DNA of 44,958 nucleotides from Bacteroidota bacterium (GTDB lineage Bacteria; Bacteroidota; Bacteroidia; NS11-12g; UBA955): NCBI GenBank assembly GCA_016868535.1, contig VGGQ01000004.1, positions 1 to 44,958 of the forward strand, read 5' to 3'. Shown piece by piece: positions 9,055 to 19,100 of this stretch (position 1 is its first letter; each line of letters starts with the position of its first letter). The notes under the pieces were generated by a model. It saw only the letters and a program-made list of their open reading frames with translations, ran no database searches and was not told where the DNA came from. The position numbers and the translations under genes were made by a program.

Positions 9055-9107
9055 CTCGTATGGCTTTTCAGAATACGCCCCGTTTTTTAGAGTGGATTCT
9101 GGGCTCC
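9055..9107. repeat. structured direct repeat C, copy 2
   Basis: See 8052-8104. Confidence 0.65.
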
Positions 9108-9200
9108 ACTATTAAAGTGCAATAATACTATTTTTTTGTAACATTGAGTGGTCAGCTCTTTGGCTCTCGCAGACCGTCTCGGTTTTTATTTTTTAAACTT

Positions 9201-9340
9201 GCACATAACGGTTTCGGGCTTTGCGTTCGGGCGGGCTTTTTAAAACCGTAAACTGTCTGCTTGCACCAACGTTTATTAATTGCTCAAATGTTCATATTCA
9301 CACTGTCCGCCCACTAACGCAAAACCCGTGTTTTAGGGCG
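9201..9340. repeat. attC-like imperfect palindrome downstream of GNAT gene
   Basis: Arms cgggctttgcgtt (9215-9227) / aacgcaaaacccg (9316-9328) 12/13 pairs; GGGCGG (9229-9234) / CCGCCC (9307-9312) 6/6; unpaired bases between the two stems; GCACATAACG at one end. Confidence 0.6.
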
Positions 9341-9358
9341 TTTTTCTTTCATTCATTG

Positions 9359-9844
9359 TTAAGCTAGTTTATAAATAAATTCTTCAATTTCGGTTTGTCG
9401 GGCATTTGCAAAACCTTTGTCTGAACCGATTCTTGTAAAACCACATTTTTCTAAAACGTTTTGCGAACCAAAATTGTCAAACGCAACTCGTCCATAAATT
9501 GGTCTATTCGTAACAACGTCAAGAAAGTTTTTTAGTGCATTTGTCGCAATACCTTGTCCCCAATATTTTCTACCAATCCAATATGTGATTTCTGTGTCTC
9601 CTTCCATTACAAATTTTGCAATACTTCCTACGATAACATTGTCAATCAAAATTGTTTGGTTATTTACGGTTGGATCGCTTAATAATTCCGTAAACTTATT
9701 TAGATATGCTGTTTTGTCTGTCGGGTCTTTGGGCATAAATGCCGCCAAATATCCGCCTTCTTTGTCAAGTTGAAATTGAAACAAAGTGTCCAAGTCCGAA
9801 ATTTCAGTTGGTCTAAGTTTTATGTTAAGGTTATTGATTGTCAT
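9359..9844 (-). CDS. GNAT-family N-acetyltransferase
   Basis: LRPTEISDLDTLF; ITYWIGRKYWGQGIATNALKNFLDVV; GRVAFDNFGSQNVLEKCGFTRIG. Confidence 0.88.
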   Translation of the reverse strand: MTINNLNIKLRPTEISDLDTLFQFQLDKEGGYLAAFMPKDPTDKTAYLNKFTELLSDPTVNNQTILIDNVIVGSIAKFVMEGDTEITYWIGRKYWGQGIATNALKNFLDVVTNRPIYGRVAFDNFGSQNVLEKCGFTRIGSDKGFANARQTEIEEFIYKLA

Positions 9845-9900
9845 TGTTGTCTAATCACTATGAAATTATTTTTTATTTACGGTCGTCCCAAAATGCCCCA

Positions 9901-9963
9901 TAACTTACTTATTGGCGCAACAAAGTTGCACATATTTTCTTACTAGGTGGATATATTGTGCAA
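9901..9963 (+). repeat. structured repeat B, right copy of repeat A
   Basis: taacttacttattggcgcaacaaagttgcacatat...atatattgtgcaa, same orientation as 7005-7073. Confidence 0.6.
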
Positions 9964-10027
9964 TTGGTATTGCCTATTTTATCCTTTTTCGGGGTTGTTT
10001 TTTGTTTATAAATCATCGAAAGGACTT

Positions 10028-10059
10028 TTGATTCTTTGTAAGAAAGAACCTTATATTTG
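10028..10059 (+). promoter_or_regulatory. Bacteroidota-type promoter upstream of LamG protein
   Basis: TTG (10028-10030), 21-bp spacer, TATATTTG (10052-10059). Confidence 0.5.
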
Positions 10060-10189
10060 TACATGCGCAATAAACTGAATACATCCAAATCTGAGGTATA
10101 GAGGAAGGTTTATAGCGTGTACAAGCTAGTTATGGGTAAGCTTGATGAAAATTGAAAGAAATATTAAACAATAAAAACAAAGAGACAAA

Positions 10190-11221
10190 ATGAAAAAAAT
10201 AAGTTTCCTTTTACACGGGGTGTTTGCGTTCGGTTTTGTAACTGCAAGTTTGGCACAAGTGCCAAAATATGTACCGACCAATGGGCTTGTTGGGTGGTGG
10301 CCGTTTAATGGGAATGCAAATGACCAGAGTGTGAATAGACATAACGGAACTGTGACAGGGGCAACATTGGTTTCAGACCGCTTTGGAAATAACTCAAGTG
10401 CCTATTTTTTTAATTACAAACATTGGGTTCCGGGTTCAGGTGGTGACGAAATTTATATTCCTTACACTTCTATTCTTGCTCCAAAAAACATCACTGTCTC
10501 CGTTTGGGCCTATAGAACTTCGGCGGGATACCCAAATCAAAACCTCAATATTATTAATCGCTTTGAGGAAGGCTTTAGCACTCCGAACGGACAAACTTGG
10601 GCATTAGGTGTGGGCGCAGATCCTGAGACAACAATATACTGTGTTGTATATCAAGCAGCACTGAATAATAATCAGGCTAATTTAGAGAGCAACGGTCCAT
10701 ATCTAAGCTTAAATACCTGGAACAATATTGTTATGACCTTTGATGGTTTGGCACTGAAACAATTCATCAATGGTGTCATGATCGACTCTGTTTCTGCAAA
10801 TGGATTAACGCTGAATACAACAGGTACCTCAGGAATTTCTATTGGTGTTTCCGATCAAGCGAGTGGCATTTGGTCACCATTTGACGGAAAAATCGACGAC
10901 ATTGGCATTTGGAACCGTGCCTTATCCCAAAAGGAAATAACAGATTTGTATAATGCAAATAATGTGGGTATAAATGAAAACACACAAGATAATTTATTAT
11001 CATTATATCCAAATCCTGCTCAAAGCCAAATCAACATAAATGCAGACATCAAACTTATCGGTGAGATTTACTCCATCTATGATAATAACGGAAAACTTGC
11101 ATTAACAGGAAAGCTTAACTCTCAAAACACAACAATTGACTTGGGCAATTTATCAGGTGGGTTGTATATGTTCAGTGTTGGAGAAAATATGAAGCAGTCA
11201 TTTAAAGTGATTAAAGAATAA
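10190..11221 (+). CDS. secreted LamG/concanavalin-like domain protein with T9SS type-A sorting domain
   Basis: GLVGWWPFNGNANDQS..NGTVTGATLVSDRFGN; KIDDIGIWNRALSQKEITDLYN; C-term LLSLYPNPAQSQININ...GGLYMFSVGENMKQSFKVIKE. Confidence 0.9.
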   Translation: MKKISFLLHGVFAFGFVTASLAQVPKYVPTNGLVGWWPFNGNANDQSVNRHNGTVTGATLVSDRFGNNSSAYFFNYKHWVPGSGGDEIYIPYTSILAPKNITVSVWAYRTSAGYPNQNLNIINRFEEGFSTPNGQTWALGVGADPETTIYCVVYQAALNNNQANLESNGPYLSLNTWNNIVMTFDGLALKQFINGVMIDSVSANGLTLNTTGTSGISIGVSDQASGIWSPFDGKIDDIGIWNRALSQKEITDLYNANNVGINENTQDNLLSLYPNPAQSQININADIKLIGEIYSIYDNNGKLALTGKLNSQNTTIDLGNLSGGLYMFSVGENMKQSFKVIKE

Positions 11222-11262
11222 ACCAGCCCCTTATAGCGTTTAAGCGCAACCCTTCGGGTGTG

Positions 11263-11301
11263 GGCGCTGTTGTAGCAAACGGTGATGATGGAAACCTTCA
11301 C
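11263..11301 (-). pseudogene. truncated 5' end of a family-2 glycosyltransferase
   Basis: GTG start overlapping the upstream gene's stop (GTGA): (V/M)KVSIITVCYNSA matches the GT2 N-terminus and then diverges. Confidence 0.6.
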
Positions 11302-11852
11302 GCTTCTATAATTCTTTCTCTGACAGCAACCGCAGGGTTTCCGCTGTAAATTTTGTAGGCATCCAGATTGGCTGTGGCTATGCTGCCGGCGCTGAGTACC
11401 GCGTGAGAATTGCAGGTCACGCCCGGACAAACCACGGCTTTTGCGCCAATCCACACGCCGTTTTCGAGGGTAATATCGCCCACCATCAGATCAGATGAGG
11501 GTTTATGGTAGTTGTGGTTGCCGCACAAAAGAAGTGCCCCCTGCGAAATGCAGCAGTTGCTGCCGATACTTACCTTTCCCAGATTGTCAATCCATACTCC
11601 TTCCCCCAGCCATGGGTGTTCCCCGATACTCAGTTTCCATGGGTATTTTACATTCACCAGGGGTTTGATGACGACACCTTGGCCAATTTTAGCGCCAAAC
11701 AAGCGCAAAAGTCCTCTCCTCCATGCATTGCCGGGAAAGAAGGACATGAGTAAAAAAGAATTGCAGACATGCCACAGGGCCCTTAACACCCCGTTCCTTC
11801 CGGGTTGGTACCAGCGGTTGTTAAAAAGAGCGTGTTGGGTTTGGCCTTGCAT
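11298..11852 (-). CDS. hexapeptide-repeat acetyltransferase (WcaF-like)
   Basis: LbH repeats: GVVIKPLVNVKYPWKLSIGEHPWLGEGVWIDNLGKVSIGSNCCISQGALLLCGNHNY..GVWIGAKAVVCPGVTC. Confidence 0.85.
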   Translation of the reverse strand: MQGQTQHALFNNRWYQPGRNGVLRALWHVCNSFLLMSFFPGNAWRRGLLRLFGAKIGQGVVIKPLVNVKYPWKLSIGEHPWLGEGVWIDNLGKVSIGSNCCISQGALLLCGNHNYHKPSSDLMVGDITLENGVWIGAKAVVCPGVTCNSHAVLSAGSIATANLDAYKIYSGNPAVAVRERIIEA

Positions 11853-11867
11853 GCTGCAAATTTGGGT

Positions 11868-13070
11868 TTAGTTTGCCAATCTGCCAACTTGATTTTTTAT
11901 AGAGTTGTATGTGAGCCATCCCATGAGGGCGGTGGCTGCTACAGCACAGCACACAGACCAGGGCCAACCTGTAACCGAAAGGTTAAATCCACTTTGGCTG
12001 AAGAGTCTTGAGATGCCCGATACCAACGCGGCAAACATTGCCGATGCCAGCACCATAGCAATAATCAGGTTTCGCAAAGCAAAACGAAAATAGGACATAA
12101 CCATCTTCTTTTGTGTGTAGCCCAATTGGTGCAGGGTTTGTATCTCATATGCCGAGCGGTAGGCAAGTAGCTGGTTGTATTGCAAAAAGCCCATCATGGA
12201 CAATGCCACAATAAAGGCACCCAGCATGGCCAGCAGCAACATTACAACCTCTAGCAACAGACGTGTTTTACCCTCCTTCACTTTTTCTTCGGCGGTTTCA
12301 AAATCTTTTTCTTTCAGGTGATTGAGCAACTCGGGCGCAGCCGGGTTATCGGCATGCAATATAAGGCGGGTTGGTGCGGCTTCACCCCCGGGTGCATAGC
12401 GGGTGTTGGCATACTCCATAAATTTTTCAGGAACCAGTATAGCCTGAATGCGGTTGGAAAATCCTGCAATAATGCCTTTGTAACGATCGGTTTTTTGGTT
12501 GCCCGATATTTCCATTTCAAACACAATGGACTTGAGCATGTTTTCCGGAATTACGGGCATGTTCTGGCCAGACGCGAATGCATGGTTATATTGTTTGATA
12601 AATTCAGCAGGTACAATAATAGGAATGATTCTGTCTCCGGGTTTCCATTTCCATGATGAATTTTCAATATCTACGAAACGGTCGGGAACGGCTTCAAAAA
12701 ACAGGTCCGATTTGAACAATTGCCCGCCAAAGCCACCAAGCTGTGCATTCATGCTCATAGACGCTTTAAACCTTGACGGTTTGAATTCTCCCATATCATC
12801 CACGGATTTCAGTTTTATCAATTCCTTCATTTCAGTTTCGGAAAACCTCGGCGCTCCTGCCATGGTGTGCAGCAGGGTTATTTTTTTGCTGATGACCACA
12901 AAATCCCGTCCCAGCATTTCTTTTTCATTCAATAATGCCCTCACATCCACCCACAGTTGCACCCCAAGCATCATAATACATAGTCCGATTGCCGAACCGA
13001 TTAACGAAAGCCGCAGTTGTCCGGGACAGGTTTTGCTGAGCAGCAATTTATTGAACAACGCTTTTTTCAT
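11868..13070 (-). CDS. ABC transporter permease, FtsX/MacB-like
   Basis: N-terminal TM, large extracytoplasmic domain, C-terminal TMs; 4-nt overlap with ATPase gene. Confidence 0.7.
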   Translation of the reverse strand: MKKALFNKLLLSKTCPGQLRLSLIGSAIGLCIMMLGVQLWVDVRALLNEKEMLGRDFVVISKKITLLHTMAGAPRFSETEMKELIKLKSVDDMGEFKPSRFKASMSMNAQLGGFGGQLFKSDLFFEAVPDRFVDIENSSWKWKPGDRIIPIIVPAEFIKQYNHAFASGQNMPVIPENMLKSIVFEMEISGNQKTDRYKGIIAGFSNRIQAILVPEKFMEYANTRYAPGGEAAPTRLILHADNPAAPELLNHLKEKDFETAEEKVKEGKTRLLLEVVMLLLAMLGAFIVALSMMGFLQYNQLLAYRSAYEIQTLHQLGYTQKKMVMSYFRFALRNLIIAMVLASAMFAALVSGISRLFSQSGFNLSVTGWPWSVCCAVAATALMGWLTYNSIKNQVGRLAN

Positions 13071-13705
13071 AACTCCAGGATTTCAAAATCATTGAACATG
13101 TCGTTATTCCATAGTGAAGTGGCAATAATGCCTGCACCGCGCTCAGTTGCGATTTCTGCAACACATTCCATGGCAATTTTTGCATTTATTGCGTCCATGT
13201 GACTGAAGGGTTCATCCAGCAGCAGCCATTCGAATGGCCTTACCAGGGTTCGAATCAGGGCTACACGTTGTTGTTGGCCCAAACTCATGCGGAAACAGGG
13301 ATTATCGAACTGGGGCAGAATGCCCAGGCGTGCTGCCAGTTTTTCAATAAACACTGCATCCCTGTCGTTTTGCGGATTCATTTCAATATTTTGCCTTGCG
13401 GTCAATTCTGGAAACAAACGCAGATCTTGGTGCATTATCGAAATTTGAGCGGCCCTTATTTGGGCAAAATTATCGGAAGTGATATCCCTAATGTTAGTTT
13501 CGTCAAAGAAGGCATCGCCCCGGTAATCAAGCCTGCTACCTCCGATTATGTTTATTAGGGTGGTTTTGCCCTTGCCGGAACCCGCCATTATGGCATAGTT
13601 TTTACCCTTAAAAAAGACGCGGTTCTGTCGCCAGATATGTCCCCCTCCGGGACTATCAACGAGCGGCTCAGGCAGGATATTGAAAAAGTGGAGGAGTTGC
13701 AACAA
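13067..13705 (-). CDS. divergent ABC transporter ATP-binding protein (probable TTG start)
   Basis: Walker A MAGSGKGKTTLINIIGG, signature FRMSLGQQQRVALIRTLVRPFEWLLLDEPFSHMDA. Confidence 0.8.
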   Translation of the reverse strand: MLQLLHFFNILPEPLVDSPGGGHIWRQNRVFFKGKNYAIMAGSGKGKTTLINIIGGSRLDYRGDAFFDETNIRDITSDNFAQIRAAQISIMHQDLRLFPELTARQNIEMNPQNDRDAVFIEKLAARLGILPQFDNPCFRMSLGQQQRVALIRTLVRPFEWLLLDEPFSHMDAINAKIAMECVAEIATERGAGIIATSLWNNDMFNDFEILEL

Positions 13706-13713
13706 TCGGCGGT

Positions 13714-15003
13714 TTATAGTTTGTTTTCGTTGGGTGTGAGATTGCCCAGTGCATCCAGTAATAAAATCAGCACACTCCCTTTGGCAGATAAGGATTGCAG
13801 ATGCAGTTGCATCTTTCGGCTGTTCCCTGTCAGGCTGATCATTCTTTCCGGGTTGCACAGGTGAATTTCCAAAGGGTATTTTGGTTGTTGGTAAACGGAT
13901 ACCTGCGGAGCCTGTCCCGCAGGGCTTAGCAGGAGGCAGTTGCCGGAAGGCTCTATTTGTAGGCCCGACATAGAAGTAACAGAAGCTCCCTTTGGCAGTT
14001 GTTTAAGCATTATCTTTTCATTTTCTGAAAATTCCGAACCCAGCCATAGCTGCCATGGTTGCTCTTCAGTATCTTTCTTTTTCTCAGGAAGCCACAGGCA
14101 TGCATTTCCATTAAGCTTGGAAAGAAGGGGATTGCCAGCTTGTCCGGTAAGTTCCGCAATACTGCCAACCATGGGTTTCTGCAGTGCCAGTTGAATGAGG
14201 CTGCCGCCGGCATTTCCGCGGGGTTCATCGGAGCACATCTCACCGCCCGCACTGGATTTCAGAAATGCCTCCAGTTCATTAGCACCTGCGGTAACATCCA
14301 TGGGCATGGTCAATGACCCATTTTGCAGATGCAGTGTTCCGCATAGTGTTGTTTTTTCGGGTATAATCCCTGCGATGCCTATCAACACCTGCGAAGGCTT
14401 TTCATGATTTAACATCTGCATCAAAGACACAGGTTTAATCATGCACTGAACAGAATCGTAATTTACATTTTCTGCGAATTCGGATTTTTCCTTGTTTGGA
14501 TGAATGATGCTCATTGTATAGGCATCTCCCGAAGTGAGCTGATAACTTAAAAGGGCTATTTCGTCGTCCCAGGCGAGGTAAAGGCCAGTATTTAATTCCA
14601 GAAAACGGATATCATTTTTTTCGTCGATAGGGGAACCGGTATACCGCGTCTCCGATACAATATTGCTGAATACTGAAACATCTTCCGGTGCAAACAACAA
14701 TCCCAGTGCCGGGCCCGCAGGTGTTTGCTCGCCAAAAAGCACCATTTTGCAGTGGAGAAGAGGACCGGGTTTCTGTGGGTTGCCCAGTAGCTGTTTCAGC
14801 ATTTTTGGGGGTATGCCAAAACGGGAAAGGGTTTCTGTTTCTTCATCTGAGAGGAAATTTGTGTTGAATGAAATGATAAACGCCGCGTTTTGGGGGACGT
14901 AGCCTGTAAGAGCAGAAGATTTTTTTTGTTTCAGAATCAGATAGCCGGCTAGGCCGAATATCAAGACCAGTGACAGTGCTATCCATACTGTGTGTTTTTT
15001 CAT
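13714..15003 (-). CDS. membrane-anchored extracytoplasmic protein, unknown function, in ABC operon
   Basis: N-terminal TM MKKHTVWIALSLVLIFGLAGYLIL; same strand, ~8 nt before ATPase gene. Confidence 0.6.
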   Translation of the reverse strand: MKKHTVWIALSLVLIFGLAGYLILKQKKSSALTGYVPQNAAFIISFNTNFLSDEETETLSRFGIPPKMLKQLLGNPQKPGPLLHCKMVLFGEQTPAGPALGLLFAPEDVSVFSNIVSETRYTGSPIDEKNDIRFLELNTGLYLAWDDEIALLSYQLTSGDAYTMSIIHPNKEKSEFAENVNYDSVQCMIKPVSLMQMLNHEKPSQVLIGIAGIIPEKTTLCGTLHLQNGSLTMPMDVTAGANELEAFLKSSAGGEMCSDEPRGNAGGSLIQLALQKPMVGSIAELTGQAGNPLLSKLNGNACLWLPEKKKDTEEQPWQLWLGSEFSENEKIMLKQLPKGASVTSMSGLQIEPSGNCLLLSPAGQAPQVSVYQQPKYPLEIHLCNPERMISLTGNSRKMQLHLQSLSAKGSVLILLLDALGNLTPNENKL

Positions 15004-15046
15004 GCCCTTTGATTTATACTAACTGAATTTTTTGGAAACCTAAATT

Positions 15047-16099
15047 TTATATGTTGGAGGTGATGCGGGTATCAAGTGCATCTCTAAGTCCCATCGACAT
15101 GAGGTTGAAAGCCATTACCAGGGCCATAATGGCCATACCCGGAACCAGCGCCAGATAGGCGTTGTCCAGCACAAGATTACCCAGATGCTCTTTTACCATC
15201 ATGCCCCAGCTGGGTGTGGGCGGAGCAAGCCCCAGACCTAAAAAGCTAAGTCCGCTCTCCAGCAAAATGGCTGCAGCAAAATTGGTGGTAGCCATCACTG
15301 TCAGCGTGCCTTTCAGGTTGGGTAATATGTGTTTTCGCATAATGTAAAAGGGCTTGAAACCTGTAATGATGGACGCCAGAATGAATTCTTTTTGACGCAG
15401 CTGAAGGGTTTGTCCGCGCACCACACGGGCCACTTCCACCCAGGTGCTCAATCCGGTGGCAAGCAATACCTGCCACAGGCCTTTGCCGAAGGCAAAACTC
15501 AGTCCCAGTGCGATGAGCAGGGTAGGTATGGACCAGAAAACAGCAATGAACCACGACAAAACACTATCGGTTCTGCCGCCGTAATATCCGGCCATCATGC
15601 CAATGAGGGTGCCGATAAGCAATGAAATGATTACGCTCACAAGTCCAACCACCAGTGACACACGCGCCCCGATGACAAGTCTGCTCAGCATATCGCGTCC
15701 AAAACGATCGGTGCCCAGCAAAGCGGTTTGGCTGCGTTCAAAGCGTCCTTCTTCATTTACAATCAGGCTGTTTTTATGAACAGCTTGGGTCAAAGTTTCG
15801 GCGTAGGCTATATAATAAACACTGTCCTTAGTTTGTTTGGTTACCTTGCAGGGAATCACCGAACCTTCTGACTGCGCTCCTGTAAAATAGTCTGAGAATG
15901 ATGTTTGTAGGGGCTTTCCGGCTAGTATGTATGTAAAATAAAATCCAGGAGGTTTGTTGGCCAGTTCCGGTATAATTCTGTTGCATTCGCGGGTATTATC
16001 GGGTGTAATGATGTAACCGAGCAGCGCTGGCACTGCAAATATCCCGGTGGTAATAATACCGATTTTAAACGCGGTTTTTTGCCATAGCCTGCGCAGCAT
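15047..16099 (-). CDS. peptide-type ABC transporter permease (OppC/DppC-like)
   Basis: GTDRFGRDMLSRLVIGARVSLVVGLVSVIISLLIGTLIG; ESGLSFLGLGLAPPTPSWGMMVKE. Confidence 0.93.
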   Translation of the reverse strand: MLRRLWQKTAFKIGIITTGIFAVPALLGYIITPDNTRECNRIIPELANKPPGFYFTYILAGKPLQTSFSDYFTGAQSEGSVIPCKVTKQTKDSVYYIAYAETLTQAVHKNSLIVNEEGRFERSQTALLGTDRFGRDMLSRLVIGARVSLVVGLVSVIISLLIGTLIGMMAGYYGGRTDSVLSWFIAVFWSIPTLLIALGLSFAFGKGLWQVLLATGLSTWVEVARVVRGQTLQLRQKEFILASIITGFKPFYIMRKHILPNLKGTLTVMATTNFAAAILLESGLSFLGLGLAPPTPSWGMMVKEHLGNLVLDNAYLALVPGMAIMALVMAFNLMSMGLRDALDTRITSNI

Positions 16100-16187
16100 C
16101 TTACAAATGTAGGGTTATTGAATTTATCTAAATTATGGTCGGCATAGAAAGAAGTTTGAAGCCATTTCTAATTTAGTGCATGCTACT

Positions 16188-19100
16188 TCAATACCCACCC
16201 AGATTTTTAAACAATAGAGGTTTTGCTTCTTCGGCCGTTAAGCGAAATGCTATCCACTGTTTGGCAAAAAATGTATTTACCCTTGCAGTAATTCTTGCTG
16301 TTTCCCGTTCCGCAGTTTGCAGGGCTGTTTCTGCATTAACGCCGGGTATTCTGGCGCTGCTAATGCCGCTGGCGGCTGCCCCAAGTTGGTCGTTTAACCT
16401 CACTGATACATCTTCATAACCCCTGAAATCTGCGCGCAGCATAAACAAATCTTTCAAAATCGCAATGCTATCTTTGATGGGTTCCACGAGTTTCTTTAGC
16501 CGAACGATGGTACTGTCATCTTCATAGCGTGTCTTCAGCACAATATCAAGGGTTTTTTCCGCCTCTTTTAGCCCTTCGTATGCCTTGTAGGCCTTTTCAG
16601 AAGAGGTTTTCAGTCTTTCCATCATCGCCTTGCGAACTTGCTCTGCACCGGCATCGTATTTTTCCTGCCACGTTTCTTTCACTTCCACCCAGGTGCTGTC
16701 GGCTCCTTTGGCATGGCTGAGTACCAGTTTATACCTGCCGGGTGCCACACGCATGCCTTCCGGCAAGGTTGCATCTTCTTCGGGTGTTCTATGGCTTGGA
16801 AAGTGGAATCCGTCGGCAATGAGGCGCCAGGTAATTCGGTAAATGCCCGCACTGTCTAAGCTGAACTTGTGGGTTCTGATAAGTTTGCCTGTAGTGTCAT
16901 AAACTTTACCCGTAATTTTGGTTTTCTCCCACTTTCCGGTTTTGCTGTTTTTGGTGCCGCTGCAATGGTAGGTAATGTAACTGCCAAAAGGTTTATTTTC
17001 GGCTTCATAGACAGCATCTGCGCCAAATCTTACACCGGCAGGCTGCAGGTAATTGGCCAGATAGCCGTGTGTGGCATTGATAATGCTTAGGTTTTTTGAG
17101 TTGATGTTGTTTTTGGTAAGGTTACCCAAAGCTTTTACATCGTCCAGAATCCATATTCCGCGGCCAAAGGTGCCCACCACCAAGTCGCCTTCGGTTTTTT
17201 GATATTTCATATCTTGGGCAGGTGTTGCCGGAAATCCGGGATACCGGCGCCAGTCTTTGCCTTCATTGAAGCTGATCCACAATCCGTGGTCGGTTCCAAG
17301 GAAAACAGTTTGTTCAAAGCCCGGCAAAGGCAATATGCTGAGGCAATGACCGCTTACCTTGCTGTTGACTAGCATTCGTGACCAGGTTTTCCCAAAATCT
17401 TTGGTTACAAACAGGTAAGGTGTGAAATCGTTGTTGCGGTAATTGTTTGCTACAACCCATGCCTCTCCTGCATTCTGCAGACCTACGTGTATATAGGGTA
17501 TACAGCAGGCTTTGGGCAAGCCGGGTATTTTGGGAGAAAGATTATTCCACGTTTTTCCGGCATCGCGCGTCAACTGAATATTTCCATCGTCCGTGCCCAC
17601 CCAAATCACGGCAGTATCGCTTTCTGCGGGTGCAATGGCAATAATGGTGCAGTGGTTTTCGGCATTGGTAGCGTCTATGGTTAAACCGCCGCTTTGCGCC
17701 TGGTGCATTTTGGATGTGTCGTTGGTGGTCAAATCGCGAGAGATGATGTTCCAAGAACGACCCCTGTCAAGGCTTTTATGCAAATACTGGCTGCCGTAAT
17801 AAACCCCGTTTGCATTTTTTGGATGAATGGCAATGCCCGCGTTCCAGTTGTAGCGCAGATACTGTCCATTGGGGTGTTCCGGCTTGATAAACTGAGTTCT
17901 GCCGCTTTTTAGATCGTACAGAGCTACATTTCCGCCCTGCCACATGGCATATCCGGTGGTGCTTTCGCCCGGAATGGGCACTACATCAAAACCATCACCG
18001 AAAAGCAGTTCCTGCCAGTCGCTGTTGCGAATGCCACCCTGTATCCAGTTGTATCCCGGGCCGCGCCAGCTTCCGTTGTCCTGAAGGCCGCCGTATACAT
18101 GATAGGGAATATCTTCATCCACGTTCACATGGTAGAATTGCCCAACAGGAATGTTCTCGGCAAAACGCCAGTGTTCTCCACCGTCATAGCTGATGTTTAG
18201 TCCGCCATCGTTACCATTGATGAGCATGTTGGGGTTGTCAGGGTGAATGTAAAAAGCATGGTGATCGGGGTGAATACGTCCCCAGTCAGCCAGAATCTGC
18301 CAGGTGCGGCCACCATCCTCGCTGCGTGCCACTTGACTCCAAAGGCTGTAGATGCGGTTCTCATTTTTGGGATCCACATAAATTTCGTTGTAATAGAAAG
18401 GCCTGTTGCCCATATTTTCCTGACTGCTCACCTTGTTCCAGGTGTATCCTCCATCTTGACTGCCGTAAAAATCCAGGGTTTTACTTTCAACGATGGCATA
18501 AACGCGGTTGGTTTTGCTTGCCGAAATGCCAATGCCGATGCGGCCCAGCGTTCCTTCGGGTAAACCGTCTTTGCTGCCCAGTTTCTGCCAGGTTTTGCCC
18601 CCGTCTATGGTCATAAACAATCCACTTCCGGGACCTCCGCTGTTGAAGTGGTAGGGTTTGCGGCGGTATTCCCACATGGCGGCAAATAGTTTGTTGGGGT
18701 TGGACGGATCCATTACCAGTTCGGCACATCCGCTTAGGTTGTTGGTAAACAGCATTCGATTCCAGGTTTTACCACCATCTGTGGTTTTGTAAACACCCCT
18801 TTCTTCGTTAGGACCCCATATGCTGCCCATGGCTGCCACGTATAAGATATCAGGGTTTGATGGGTCAATAATTATGCGGTGAATTGTCCGGGTGGCGGCA
18901 AGACCCATAAAGGTCCATGTTTTGCCGGCATCCAGGCTTTTATAAATGCCTTTTCCGCTATTGTGGCTGTTGCGGGGATTTCCTTCGCCGGTGCCGGCCC
19001 AAACCACGGCCGGGTTACTTTGCTGTATGGCTAGAGATCCAATGCTTCCTACATCGGCTTTGTCAAAAACCGGTTGCCAGGCTGTACCACCATTGTCGCT

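Noticed and set aside
11122-11454. 110-aa minus-strand ORF as a single protein
   Set aside because: It joins a frame-shifted wcaF shadow, the GT2 start and antisense of the LamG gene; only the KVSIITVCYNSA segment is meaningful.
12499-13095. 198-aa plus-strand ORF opposite the FtsX-like permease
   Set aside because: Antisense shadow of a well-supported coding region; no recognisable motifs.
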